From the NCBI GenBank assembly GCA_002838815.1, contig LQGW01000052.1:281161-345160 (forward strand): 64,000 nucleotides of DNA, given 5' to 3'. The translations under genes and the position numbers were made by a program. The stretch is from Clostridiaceae bacterium JG1575. Its GTDB lineage: Bacteria > Bacillota > Clostridia > Clostridiales > Clostridiaceae. This document shows positions 35,575-45,800 of the stretch, piece by piece. The notes below the pieces were generated by a model. That model searched no databases. It had not been told where the DNA came from and saw only the letters and a program-made list of their open reading frames with translations. Position 1 is the first letter of the stretch. Each line of letters starts with the position of its first letter.

Positions 35575-35580
35575 CCTAAC

Positions 35581-36825
35581 CTAAGAAGCGCCGATGTCCC
35601 GACGCCACACGACGCCTGCTGGGGCATTGTCCTGCATATAGCGATTGAGGCGCTCATGGAGCTCTTTTTTCTCGCCCGTGGCCGTTACACCAAAGATTCG
35701 CCCCCCTGAGGAAACGAGCTGCCCTTGGTTCAACCGAGTGCCCGCATGGAATACTTGAATTCCCTGTTCCTTCGAAAAACTCAAAGGGAGGTCTTTTTCA
35801 TAGAGGCCCGGGTAACCGGGCGCGGCCCCGATGAGAGTCATGGCGTGCTGCTTTTTGAACGTCAGATCCTTCGATCGGAGGGTTCCTGAGAGGGCCTTTA
35901 GAAAGATTTCTCCAAGATCCCCCTCCAATAGGGCCAGGACGGACTGAGTTTCGGGGTCCCCAAATCGGAGGTTGTACTCCAAAAGGCGTACGCCCTTCTT
36001 CGTCAGCATCAAGCCAAAGAAAATGCAGGCGGGATCGCGAAAACCCCGATGCAGGAGGCCCTTTTGGGTGGGGCGAAGAATGTGTTCGTAGAAATCCTCC
36101 TGTGCCGCCGCATCAAAGGCCGGCGCGGGCGCCAGGGTGCCCATGCCACCGGTGTTGGGGCCGACGTCTCCCTCCCCGATGCGCTTATGATCCATGGCGG
36201 ACACCATGGGGTAAATGTCCTGCCCGTCGTAGAGCGCGAGAATGCTGACCTCGGGGCCTTCCAGACACTCTTCTAAAACGACGGTGCGCCCTGCCGCGCC
36301 AAAGATCTCCTCCCCCATGAAGTCCTCTAGGGCGTTTTGAACGTCTTCTTCGCTTTGAGCCACCACCACGCCTTTTCCAGCGCAAAGTCCGGAGGCCTTA
36401 ACCACCAGGGGGGCTCCTTTTTCTCGGGCCAATTGGCGAGCCTCGGCCAGGGTTTTTACCGTATCATAGGCTGCGGTGGCCACGCCGTATTCCTTCATAA
36501 ACTCCTTGGCAAAGGCCTTAGACCCTTCCAACTGGGCCATTGCTCGTCCCGGCCCAAAGACCTTCAGCCCAGCCGCTCGGAACACATCCCCCAAACCCTC
36601 CACCAAGGGCGCCTCCGGGCCCACTACGGTGAAGGCCACCGCTTCTTCTTGCGCTAGGGCGAGCCAGTCCTCAACTCGCTCCCCTGCTTCGATGCGGCAC
36701 TTTGCCTCGGATGCAATCCCGGGATTCCCGGGGGAAACCACGACCTCCTCGATGAGCCTGGACTGGGCCAAATGAAGGGCCAGCGCATGCTCTCGCCCAC
36801 CGGCACCGATCAATAATACCTTCAT
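35581..36825 (-). CDS. purD: phosphoribosylamine-glycine ligase
   Basis: ATP-grasp enzyme making GAR from phosphoribosylamine and glycine, second step of purine synthesis. 414 residues is typical. It opens with MKVLLIGAGGREHALALHLAQS; ATP-grasp features KASGLCAGKGVVVA near 145-160 and GGMGTLAPAP, with Mg ligands in LLEYNLRFGDPETQ near 285-298. The start follows GGAGGGACGT, 9 bases after the purH stop. It is the last gene of the pur operon, directly before its terminator. Confidence 0.97.
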   Translation of the reverse strand: MKVLLIGAGGREHALALHLAQSRLIEEVVVSPGNPGIASEAKCRIEAGERVEDWLALAQEEAVAFTVVGPEAPLVEGLGDVFRAAGLKVFGPGRAMAQLEGSKAFAKEFMKEYGVATAAYDTVKTLAEARQLAREKGAPLVVKASGLCAGKGVVVAQSEEDVQNALEDFMGEEIFGAAGRTVVLEECLEGPEVSILALYDGQDIYPMVSAMDHKRIGEGDVGPNTGGMGTLAPAPAFDAAAQEDFYEHILRPTQKGLLHRGFRDPACIFFGLMLTKKGVRLLEYNLRFGDPETQSVLALLEGDLGEIFLKALSGTLRSKDLTFKKQHAMTLIGAAPGYPGLYEKDLPLSFSKEQGIQVFHAGTRLNQGQLVSSGGRIFGVTATGEKKELHERLNRYMQDNAPAGVVWRRDIGAS

Positions 36826-36834
36826 ACGTCCCTC

Positions 36835-38385
36835 CTAATGGCGAAAATGGCGCATGCCCGTAAAGACCATGGCAATACCGGCCGCATCACAGGCGTCGAT
36901 GGAGGCTTGATCGTTGGTGGAACCTCCTGGGGCGATGATGCAGCGAATGCCGTGAGAGGCAGCCGCCTGCACCACGTCCGGAAAGGGGAAAAAGGCATCT
37001 GAAGCCAAATAGGCCGCTCCTTTTGCGTGAGCCAAAGCGTATTCGGCCGCATCAATGCGGTTGACAAATCCGCCCCCAATGCCCCGGGCGGCCCGTTCGC
37101 TGCTGACGACAATGGCGTTGCTTTTAACGTATTTGCAGACTTTAAAGGCAAATTCCAGCTCCTCGAGGTCTTCTTGAGTGGGCTGGGCCGCCGTCACCAC
37201 CTGCCAGGTTGTGACCAATTCCTGGTCCTCTTCCTGCATTAAAACGCCGCCGTCGCAGGAAATCAGGCTCTTTCCCCTCCCGATGGATTGGTTCATTTGG
37301 ATGAGAATCAAATTTTTCTTAGCCGTCAACACGTCCAACGCCTTTTTTGAAAAAGAGGGCGCCGCAATGATGTGGAGCATGGTCTGGCGCATGATCTGAG
37401 CCGCAGCTTCATCCACCTCCCGGTTCAGGGCTACGATGCCACCGAAAATGGATAAGGGATCGCAGGCGTGGGCTCTTTCGTACGCTTTTGCTGCGGTGGC
37501 GCCCAAGGCGACCCCGCAGGGCGTGTTGTGCTTGATGGCGGCGCAGGCGCATTCTTCAAAATCACAGACGATACGCCAAGCGGCTTCCAGGTCCTTATAG
37601 TTGATGTAGCCCAGGGCCTTACCGTGGAGCTGTTGGAACGTCGTCATGGATCCTTCTTGCCCCTTTACTTCATAGAATGCACCCTTTTGGTGCGGATTCT
37701 CACCGTAGCGAAGGTCCGTTTTCTTCTTTAAGGTCCAGGTCATGGTCTCGGGAAAGACCTCTTTGGACTCCGACGGCCCCTCCAAAGGAGCAACGTCTTT
37801 GTTGCGGGTGCCCGTCAGCCATTGGGCAATGAGCCCGTCGTAGGCTGCGGTTTTTTGGAACACCGCTTGGGCAAGGGTTTGCCGATGAGCGGCCGCGGCC
37901 TCAGGGTCCAGTGCCTGGGCTTGAAATGCTTTTTGGAAGGCGCCGTATTGATTGGGACTCGAGAGCACCCAAACGCTTTGCCAGTTTTTGGCCGCAGAGC
38001 GCAGCATGGAGGGCCCGCCGATGTCGATGTATTCCGTCTGCTCCTCCATGGGAAGGCCCTGCTCCAGCATCTCTTCAAAGGGGTATAAATTGACGCAGAC
38101 CAGATCCAAGGGCAAAATGCCCTGCTCTTTGAGGGTCTCTAGATGATCCTTTCGATTGCGCTTGGCGAGAATTCCGCCGTGGATGGCGGGGTGCAAGGTT
38201 TTGACCCGCCCGTCCAACATCTCCTTGGCTCCTGTAACCTCCTCCACGGAACGCACCCTGAATCCAGCCTCCTGCAAAAACCGATGGGTCCCGCCCGAGG
38301 AGATCAACTCAAAGCCCTGCTCCTTTAAAAAAGCCGCAAGTTCCAAAAGTCCTTTCTTATCGTACACCGACAGCAATGCGTTCAT
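36835..38385 (-). CDS. purH: bifunctional AICAR transformylase/IMP cyclohydrolase
   Basis: Last two steps to IMP. 516 residues. The N-terminal IMP cyclohydrolase (MGS-fold) domain starts MNALLSVYDKKGLLELAAFL with SSGGTHRFL and the VKTLHPAIHGGIL motif. The C-terminal transformylase has the conserved KHNTPCG (catalytic Lys-His pair) near 260 and FPFPDVVQAAASHGIRCIIAPGGSTND near 475-500. I start at 38385: AAGGAT upstream and an ATGA overlap with the purN stop; upstream in-frame codons are purN sequence. Confidence 0.96.
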   Translation of the reverse strand: MNALLSVYDKKGLLELAAFLKEQGFELISSGGTHRFLQEAGFRVRSVEEVTGAKEMLDGRVKTLHPAIHGGILAKRNRKDHLETLKEQGILPLDLVCVNLYPFEEMLEQGLPMEEQTEYIDIGGPSMLRSAAKNWQSVWVLSSPNQYGAFQKAFQAQALDPEAAAAHRQTLAQAVFQKTAAYDGLIAQWLTGTRNKDVAPLEGPSESKEVFPETMTWTLKKKTDLRYGENPHQKGAFYEVKGQEGSMTTFQQLHGKALGYINYKDLEAAWRIVCDFEECACAAIKHNTPCGVALGATAAKAYERAHACDPLSIFGGIVALNREVDEAAAQIMRQTMLHIIAAPSFSKKALDVLTAKKNLILIQMNQSIGRGKSLISCDGGVLMQEEDQELVTTWQVVTAAQPTQEDLEELEFAFKVCKYVKSNAIVVSSERAARGIGGGFVNRIDAAEYALAHAKGAAYLASDAFFPFPDVVQAAASHGIRCIIAPGGSTNDQASIDACDAAGIAMVFTGMRHFRH

Positions 38386-38972
38386 CGCTTCATCCTTTCC
38401 TCTGCTATTTGCCGCAGAGCCGCGACCAAAAGCCAATGTTCCAAGGGTAAAATCCTCGCCCCCAAGGTTTCCGGCGTATCTTCACGGAGCACAAGTACCT
38501 TGGCCTTCGCCAAAATGGCGCCCGTGTCCACCCCCTCCTCCACCCAGTGTACCGTACAACCCGAGATGAGATCCCCTTGGGCCAACACCGCCGCATGCAC
38601 CTTTTTTCCGTACATGCCCCGACCGCCATGGGCCGGCAACAAGGACGGGTGAATGTTCAAGATTCGGCCCTTAAAGGCGCGCACGAGCTTTGGGGGCAGG
38701 ATGGATAAAAAGCCGGCGAGGACCACGAGATCGCAGGAGGCCACCGCCTGGAGAAGGTCTTCTTCAAAGGATGGACTTTTGCGGTCCAAAAGAAGCGTAG
38801 GGACGCCTCGCGCTTTGGCAAGAGCGAGCCCCGGTGCCGACCGATCCGCGGCCACAAGGCGCACCGTGTAGGGCGCATCGGGTCGCTCGGCATCCTGAAG
38901 AATGCTCAACATATTGGAGCCTTGGCCGGAGATTAAGATCCCCACCGAGGGTTTTTCAGCTAAAGCAAGCAT
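38382..38972 (-). CDS. purN: phosphoribosylglycinamide formyltransferase
   Basis: Transfers formyl from 10-formyl-THF to GAR. 196 residues. VGILISGQGSNM near residue 10 binds the phosphate; catalytic Asn-His-Asp are visible as NIHPSLLP (Asn and His near 110) and the Asp in GVDTGAI near 148. It overlaps purM by 13 bases and purH by 4, consistent with translational coupling. Confidence 0.96.
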   Translation of the reverse strand: MLALAEKPSVGILISGQGSNMLSILQDAERPDAPYTVRLVAADRSAPGLALAKARGVPTLLLDRKSPSFEEDLLQAVASCDLVVLAGFLSILPPKLVRAFKGRILNIHPSLLPAHGGRGMYGKKVHAAVLAQGDLISGCTVHWVEEGVDTGAILAKAKVLVLREDTPETLGARILPLEHWLLVAALRQIAEERMKR

Positions 38973-39967
38973 AGGGCGTCTTCCCCGGCCGAGCGCGGGC
39001 GCACGCAGCCCAACACCACGGGATCCTCGCCCAAAGAGCGCAGCCGCTCCAAGGCCAATTCCTGATCTTTCGCAGCCAAGGCCAAAACAAAGCCAATCCC
39101 CATGTTGAAGGTGTTGTAGATGCTCTTTGGGTCTGCGCCGCGACGCAAAGCTTCTTCAAAAAGGAAGGGCATGGTCCAGCGATCCTTGTGGACCTCAGCC
39201 GTCAAATTCTCTTGGGCAAACATTCTTGGGATGTTTTCAACGAATCCACCTCCAGTAATGTGAGCCATCCCGTGCACGGGGACGCACTCCATGAGGCCGC
39301 GCACGCTTTTTACGTAGATCCGCGTGGGTTCTAAAAGCGCGTCCCCGATTTCCTTCCCATCGAGGAGCTCATGAACGTCGGGGAACAACCGCCGCACGAG
39401 GGAGTACCCGTTGGAGTGAAACCCGGAGGAGCGAAGGCCAATGAGCACATCCCCTTCTTGAATCGCCCGACCGTCGATGAGTTCCTCTTCCTCCACCACG
39501 CCCACGCAAAAGCCCGCGATGTCGTATTCTCCCGGCGCATAAAAGCCGGGCATCTCTGCGGTTTCCCCTCCGATTAAGGCCAGATCCCCCAAAAGGCAGC
39601 CTTGGGCCACGCCCGCCACTAGGTCCGCAGCCACTTTAGCATCGAGCTTGCCGCAGGCCAAATAATCTAGAAAAAACAGCGGCTGGGCCCCGTGGCATAA
39701 AATGTCGTTGACGCACATCGCCACGGCATCGATTCCCACGGTGTTGTAGCGCTCCATCGCAAAGGCGATCTTGAGCTTTGTGCCCACGCCGTCGGTGCCC
39801 GAGACCAGCACCGGGTTTTTGTAGCCCTTGGGAATGCGCATAAACGCCCCAAAGCTTCCGATGCGCGAGAGCACCCCCTGTTTCATCGTCTGAGCTGCCA
39901 GCGCTTTGATGTTCTCCACAGAGCGATATCCTTCTTCAATGTTCACGCCTGATTGTTTGTAATCCAT
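38960..39967 (-). CDS. purM: phosphoribosylformylglycinamidine cyclo-ligase
   Basis: AIR synthetase, fifth step. 335 residues with the PurM-type fold: DYKQSGVNIEEGYRSVENIK opening, SGTDGVGTKLKIAF near 60-75 and CVNDILCHGAQPLFFLDYLACG near 90-112, then GGETAEMPGFY. The start follows GAGGATGAGGG. A 56-base gap separates it from purF. Confidence 0.97.
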   Translation of the reverse strand: MDYKQSGVNIEEGYRSVENIKALAAQTMKQGVLSRIGSFGAFMRIPKGYKNPVLVSGTDGVGTKLKIAFAMERYNTVGIDAVAMCVNDILCHGAQPLFFLDYLACGKLDAKVAADLVAGVAQGCLLGDLALIGGETAEMPGFYAPGEYDIAGFCVGVVEEEELIDGRAIQEGDVLIGLRSSGFHSNGYSLVRRLFPDVHELLDGKEIGDALLEPTRIYVKSVRGLMECVPVHGMAHITGGGFVENIPRMFAQENLTAEVHKDRWTMPFLFEEALRRGADPKSIYNTFNMGIGFVLALAAKDQELALERLRSLGEDPVVLGCVRPRSAGEDALCLL

Positions 39968-40023
39968 TTTCCCTCATCCTCTCTTCCCTAAAGATTCCCA
40001 CCGGGGGGTTCTTCTCGATCGCT

Positions 40024-41502
40024 CTAACGGACGAATCCTTCGCCCAATCCTTTCGTTTCATTTTGCAAGGGATGCACGGTGCAGCCAAGCCGCTCCTGAT
40101 CCATGCGATGCTCTTCGTCTTGAGGAATATCCATGGGATAAACGCCCGAAAAACAGCCCAAGCAATAGCCTTTTCGATCCCCCAGCGCCTGGAGCAACCC
40201 TTCCTTCGAGATGAAGGCCAAGGAGTCGGCCCCAATTTCCTCTTCGATCTCTTCTTTGGTTTTCACTGCGGCAATAAGGTGTTCTCGATAAGGCGTATCG
40301 ATGCCGAAATAACAAGGATGTTTGACCATGGGCGAAGACACTAAAAAATGGATTTCCTTGGCCCCAGCAAAGCGCAGCGTTTCAATAAGGCGCCGGCTGG
40401 TCGTTCCCCGAACGATGGAATCATCGATCAGCACCAAGCGTTTGCCGGCCACTACGTGGCGTAGGGCGTTGAGTTTGATGTTGACGTTCTTCTCCCGGAT
40501 TTCCTGAGAGGGGGCAATAAAGGTGCGTCCGATGTATTTGTTCTTGGTAAAGCCGATGTCAAAGGGAATGCCCGAGGCTCTGGCGTAGCCCAAAGCGGCA
40601 GCAATCCCGGAATCAGGAACCCCGATGACCAGGTCCGCATCCACCGGATGCTCCCTATAGAGCGCCTCCCCCATAGCCACGCGGGAGGCGTGCACGGAGA
40701 GGCCGTCAATGTCCGAATCGGGCCGGGCAAAATAGATGTATTCAAAGGAGCATACCCGCCGCTGAGTGCGCTCGGAATAGAACACCGAGCGAATCTGATC
40801 TTTCTCGATGAGCACCATTTCCCCCGGTTCGATGTCCCGCACGAGCTCAGCCCCCAAGACATCCAAGGCGCAGGACTCCGACGCCAGAATGTAATTGTCG
40901 TCGGTCTTCCCAAGAACCAAGGGCCGGATGCCGTAGGGATCGCGAATGCCCACCAGCAATGAGCCCATGGTGAGGGTCAAAGCAAAGGCTCCTTTGATCA
41001 GGCGCAGGGTTTCCTTAAGGCTTTGCTCTAAATCGTTTCGACCCGACCGCATTAAAAGGCTTAAGATCACCTCGGAATCGATGGTGGTCTGGAACATGAT
41101 GCCCGATTCTTCCAACAGCTCCCGCAACCCCCCGGCATTCACCAAGGTGCCGTTGTGGGCAACACTGACCTGTCCGAGTTTGGAACGCCCGACCAGGGGC
41201 TGCGCGTTGATCATGCTGGATTCGCCACAGGTGGAGTACCGCACATGACCGATGGCGATGTCGCCTTGGAGCTCTTTAAGATCCTGTGCGGCAAACGCCT
41301 CCTGCACGAGGCCCATGTTTTTCTTCAAGGTGATGTCGCCGCCTTGGTTGCTTGCAATGCCTGCGGATTCCTGACCACGGTGTTGTAGGGCGTAAAGCCC
41401 ATAGTAGACCTGTTCGGCCACGTCCTTCCCAGTGAAGGAATTCATGCCGAATACACCGCACTCCTCCCTGAGCTTATCGTCTTCTTGCCATGCGGTGTGC
41501 AT
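40024..41502 (-). CDS. purF: amidophosphoribosyltransferase
   Basis: First committed purine step (PRPP + Gln to phosphoribosylamine). 492 residues. The class II glutamine amidotransferase nucleophile is C15 in REECGVFGM, so residues 1-14 form a propeptide to be removed, as in the Bacillus-type enzyme. The PRTase domain holds the PRPP loop VLIDDSIVRGTTSRR near 350. Fe-S-type Cys residues may be present in the last third (CYFGID, CLGCFSGVYP), as in the oxygen-labile enzyme of Bacillus. It begins right after the purC stop; its AAGGAG site lies inside purC. Confidence 0.96.
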   Translation of the reverse strand: MHTAWQEDDKLREECGVFGMNSFTGKDVAEQVYYGLYALQHRGQESAGIASNQGGDITLKKNMGLVQEAFAAQDLKELQGDIAIGHVRYSTCGESSMINAQPLVGRSKLGQVSVAHNGTLVNAGGLRELLEESGIMFQTTIDSEVILSLLMRSGRNDLEQSLKETLRLIKGAFALTLTMGSLLVGIRDPYGIRPLVLGKTDDNYILASESCALDVLGAELVRDIEPGEMVLIEKDQIRSVFYSERTQRRVCSFEYIYFARPDSDIDGLSVHASRVAMGEALYREHPVDADLVIGVPDSGIAAALGYARASGIPFDIGFTKNKYIGRTFIAPSQEIREKNVNIKLNALRHVVAGKRLVLIDDSIVRGTTSRRLIETLRFAGAKEIHFLVSSPMVKHPCYFGIDTPYREHLIAAVKTKEEIEEEIGADSLAFISKEGLLQALGDRKGYCLGCFSGVYPMDIPQDEEHRMDQERLGCTVHPLQNETKGLGEGFVR

Positions 41503-42228
41503 TCACTGCTCCTTTTGGCCCGAGGTGATGCGGCCCAGCATTTCCTCATAGGCCTCCCGAACCGACCCAAGATCCCGGCGGAAACGGTCCTTATCGAGCT
41601 TTTCTCTGGTTTTTGCATCCCAAAATCGGCAGGTGTCGGGGGAAATTTCATCCGCCAAAACGATCTGCCCTTGGGCATTCTTGCCAAATTCCAGCTTGAA
41701 GTCCACCAAGATAACCCCACGCTCTTGGAAAAAATCACAAAGGATGCCGTTGATGGCATCAGCCCAGCCGTAGATAACGCCAAGCTCTTCAAAGGTCGCA
41801 GCGCCGATGGCCACAGCGTGCCGGTCATTGATCAGCGGATCCCCCAGGGAATCGTCCTTATAGGACAATTCAAATACGGTGGTCAAAAGCTCCTTGCCCT
41901 CCGGCAGCCCCAACCGCTTGGCCATGGAGCCTGCGGCGAGGTTTCGCACAATGACTTCCAAGGGGATGATCGCCACCTTTTGGCAAAGCTGCTCCCGTTC
42001 GTTGAGCTTTTGGATGAAATGCGTGGGCACGCCTTCTTTTTGCAACAGCTCGAAGAGCGCGCAGGTGATGGCGTTGTTCAGTACGCCCTTGTCTTCTATT
42101 TGGCCTTTTTTTTCGCCGTTGAACGCGGTGGCATCATCCTTATAGCGAATGATGACCTCCTGATCCTTGTCTGTAGCGAAGACCTGCTTGGCCTTGCCTT
42201 CGTAGAGCATCTCCATTTTTTGCGTCAT
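41503..42228 (-). CDS. purC: SAICAR synthetase
   Basis: Phosphoribosylaminoimidazole-succinocarboxamide synthase. 241 residues. [33 protein letters not shown] opening, [20 protein letters not shown] near 95-115 and [31 protein letters not shown] near 170-200 are diagnostic. The start follows AGGTGG at the end of purE. Confidence 0.97.
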   Translation of the reverse strand: MTQKMEMLYEGKAKQVFATDKDQEVIIRYKDDATAFNGEKKGQIEDKGVLNNAITCALFELLQKEGVPTHFIQKLNEREQLCQKVAIIPLEVIVRNLAAGSMAKRLGLPEGKELLTTVFELSYKDDSLGDPLINDRHAVAIGAATFEELGVIYGWADAINGILCDFFQERGVILVDFKLEFGKNAQGQIVLADEISPDTCRFWDAKTREKLDKDRFRRDLGSVREAYEEMLGRITSGQKEQ

Positions 42229-42229
42229 C

Positions 42230-42748
42230 TTAAAATTCCACCTTTCCTTTGTTGTCTTTCAAGAAGTTCTCTTTCATTTGCCGGCGATAGTTCTGCAAGG
42301 TGCTGCGCACCGATTCGTCATGGGTGGCGATAATCTCGGCTGCCAGCATCGCCGCATTGGCGGCGTTGTTGATGCCCACGGTGGCCACAGGAATCTGCTT
42401 GGGCATTTGAACGATGGACAATAGAGCATCCAACCCCTCCAGAGCACCAGCCAAGGGGACCCCGATGACCGGACAAAGAGTGATGGAGGCCACAACTCCG
42501 GGCAAATGAGCGGCGAGACCGGCGCCGGCAATGAACACCTCCACCCCCTCTTTCTCTAGGCGGTGGACGGTGTCGTGCAGCTGCTCAGGCACGCGGTGTG
42601 CCGAGAGGACATAGCTCTCGGAGGGAATGTTCAGTTCGGTCAATAGATCATAGGCTTTTTTCATAACGTCCCGATCGGACTGGCTGCCGAAGAAGATGCC
42701 CACTCGGGGGCGTACGGCGGTCTGCTTCAATCCTGGTTCATTCATCAT
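42230..42748 (-). CDS. purE: N5-carboxyaminoimidazole ribonucleotide mutase (or AIR carboxylase)
   Basis: 172 residues. [14 protein letters not shown] near 21-33 is the CAIR-binding loop, SAHRVPEQ near 57-65 has the conserved His, and [16 protein letters not shown] follows. No purK is in the operon, so the organism either encodes it elsewhere or the enzyme acts as a class II AIR carboxylase using CO2; sequence alone does not settle this. The start is the first of two tandem ATGs (42748) after GGAAAGGAT; a TTG eleven codons earlier lies in the leader. Confidence 0.93.
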   Translation of the reverse strand: MMNEPGLKQTAVRPRVGIFFGSQSDRDVMKKAYDLLTELNIPSESYVLSAHRVPEQLHDTVHRLEKEGVEVFIAGAGLAAHLPGVVASITLCPVIGVPLAGALEGLDALLSIVQMPKQIPVATVGINNAANAAMLAAEIIATHDESVRSTLQNYRRQMKENFLKDNKGKVEF

Positions 42749-42813
42749 CACGGAGGATCCTTTCCTTTTCGAGGGGTTCAAGGGCTTGGCAACGGGCGAA
42801 CGTGAGGGGTTGT

Positions 42814-45800
42814 TTATTTTTGAGTGAAATAGCGGACGCCCGATTCAAAGAGCTTCATATCATAGGAGCCGGGAACATTTTTCAAAAGGCCCGGCGCCCA
42901 ACGCTCGTTGTGGCCCATTTTGCCAAAGATTCGACCATCGGGGGACAAAAGTCCTTCCACCGCAAAAGACGATCCGTTGGGATTGTCGGCTGCTTGCATG
43001 GACGCTTGGCCGCTGGCATTGCAGTATTGGGTGGCGATCTGATGGCTTCTTGCCAGGCGCAAAAGCTCCTCTTGCGACGCCATGAAGCGTCCTTCACCAT
43101 GGGAGAAGGGGACCTTAAAGACCTCCCCCACCCGGACGTTACGAAGCCAGGGGGAGGCGTTGGACGCCACGCGCACTCTTGCAATGCCGTCCATATGATG
43201 CCCTGCAACGTTGCTCATCAACAGCGGATCCTCCCGCCTTAAATCGCGCAACGCGCCGTGGGGTAAGAGCCCCACGCGCACCAGGGCCTGAAAGCCGTTG
43301 CAGATGCCAAGGATCAGTCCTTCGCGCTGATCCAAAAGCCTCGTTAAGGCCCGGGCTACAGGCGCACTGCGCAGCACATTGGCGATGAATTTCCCGGATC
43401 CTTTGGGTTCATCACCTGCGGAAAAGCCGCCGGGCAACATCAGGATCTCAGACGCATCAATGGCTCGGGCCAGCTCCTCCAAGGAGGCTTTGAGCTCTTT
43501 TTGATCTCGATTTTTCAGCACAAAGGGCAAGACGTTGGCGCCGGCCTTTTGAAAGGCCCGCGTCAGATCGTATTCGCAGTTGGTGCCTGGGAAAATGGGC
43601 ACCACCACCTGGGGGCGGGACACGGGCGTCTTCGCGTAGAGCACTCCCTTGGGGCTGGGCGCAAAAAGCGTGGGGGCCGAAAGAAGGCGCTCCTTTGGGG
43701 TACCTCCGTAAACCGCCGCCAGCCGTTCTTTGGCCACGCCCAATAGCTCCTCTTGGTCGATCAACAGGCCATTGAGGGTCAATGGCCCCTCTGGCTTGGT
43801 CCGGCCAAGAGGCTGGCAAGTGCAAGGAACCTCCGCTATGAGATGAAGAAATTCCGCTTCGTGTTCGGGATCCAGAGCAAGCAAAAAATCACAGGGCATC
43901 GGTTGGAAGGGCTCCTCGGTAATTTGAAAATCACCTCCGCAGCGGTTGCCAAAGCTCATGCGTAAGAGCGTAGGCACGGCCCCCCCGCGACAGGTATCTT
44001 GAGCCTGGATCCAGCCGTTTTCGTTGGCGATGCGCACCTTCTTTGCATACGCTTTCAAGGCTTGGGCGTCCGGTAGGCCGTGGGTTCTTGGCATGCGGAC
44101 TCTGACGATGGAGGCCTCGGACCCCAGGACGTTATGAATCACTCGCTCCGAGGGCATGGTAGCAACGGCAAAGCTGATGAAGGTGGGCGGCACGTGGCGC
44201 TCGCCGAAGGTTCCGCTCATGGAGTCCTTGCCGCCAATGGCTGGGGTTTCAAAATCCATCTGCGCGCAAAGGGCGCCTAACAGCGCTTTGGTGGGTTCCC
44301 CCCAAGCCACGGGATCTTCGCCGAGCTTTTGAAAATATTCTTGGAAGGAGAGGTAGGCGCCTTGAATGCCGGCTCCGACGCTGACGAGCTTGGCTAAGCT
44401 TTCGGCCACGGCAAGATAGGCGCCTCGGAATGGATCCTTCTCGGTTTGGAAGGGATCAAAGCCGTAGCTCATCACCGAAGCATCGAGGCTTACCCCATCG
44501 GGCACGGGAATGCGGCAGACCATGGCGCAGCTTTCCGTTTCTTGAGTCTCTCCCCCGTAGGGCATGAGCACCGTGGCGCAGCCGTTGGTGGAATCAAAAT
44601 ATTGGTGCAAGGGTTTTTGGCTTTGTCCGTTCAGGTCTCGAAACGCCGCCTGGATGCGTTCTAAGGTCACCGCTTCTTCTGCTTGTTCGACCGTACCTTT
44701 TGAGGAAGGCGCCAAGTGTACCTGAACTTCATTCACCGCCCCGGCTTGATCTAAAAATTCTCTGGAGAGGTTGACGACCTCCTGGCCGTGCCAGATCATG
44801 CGAAGACGCGGTTCCTTCGTGACTTCGGCAATGGGGGCGTATTCGAGGTTTTCGTCATCGAGATAGCCTTGGAATTCCGCCAAATCCTCTGGCCGCAACA
44901 CCATGGCCATGCGCTCTTGAGATTCAGAAACTGCGGTTTCCGTGGCGCTCAAGCCCTGATATTTCAAAGGTACCCGATCCAGGTCGATGCGAAGGCCCGG
45001 GGCCAATTCCCCCACGGCCACACTGACGCCGCCGGCGCCAAAATCGTTGCAACGCCGAATGAGGCGTACGGCTTTTTCATTGCGCATCAAGCGCTGGATT
45101 TTTCGCTCCGTGGGCGCATTTCCTTTTTGCACTTCCGCCCCCGAGCGTTTCATGGAATCTTCTGTATGACTCTTACTCGAGCCCGTGGCGCCACCTACGC
45201 CGTCGCGACCGGTTCGCCCGCCCACCAAAAGAACCACATCACCCGGGCAAGGCTCCGAGCGCTGCACGTAATGGAGCGGCACCGCTCCAAGGACCGCTCC
45301 GACTTCCAGGCGCTTGGCCACATAGCCCGGATGGTAATGCTCGTGGACCACCCCGGCCGCAAGGCCCATTTGATTGCCGTAGCTGGAGTAGCCTCGGGCT
45401 GCTTCCCGGCAGATGACGCGCTGGGGCACTTTGCCCGGGAGCGTCGCCTCCCGCGGCTGCGTGGGATCGGCCGCACCCGTGACGCGCATGGCCTGATATA
45501 CGTAGGCTCTGCCCGCCAAAGGATCCCGAATGGCGCCCCCAAGGCAGGTGGCCGCGCCGCCGAAAGGTTCGATTTCCGTAGGGTGATTGTGGGTTTCATT
45601 TTTAAACTGCAAAAGGCACGCAAGATCCCCTTTTTCGGTACGCAGCGTCCGATGGATGGAGCAGGCGTTGATTTCTTCGGATTCATCCACGTCTGGCGCC
45701 AGCCCGCGCTTTTTTAACACCCGAGCTCCCAAGGTAGCAAGCTCCATCAAAGTCTTGGGCTTATGCTCCCGTTGAGTTTCCCGACGCAGCGTTTGCCAAA

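Larger units (their letters stand above)
35260..35580 (-). other. intergenic region between nfeD operon and purD
   Basis: 321 bases containing the purD terminator and the probable nfeD promoter (listed). A 60-codon minus-strand open frame starting with TTG at 35532 overlaps that promoter and lacks a ribosome site, so I do not call it a gene. Confidence 0.5.

Noticed and set aside
44788..45717. 309-codon plus-strand open frame opposite purL
   Set aside because: purL shows its conserved blocks throughout; no ribosome site or homology supports the antisense frame.
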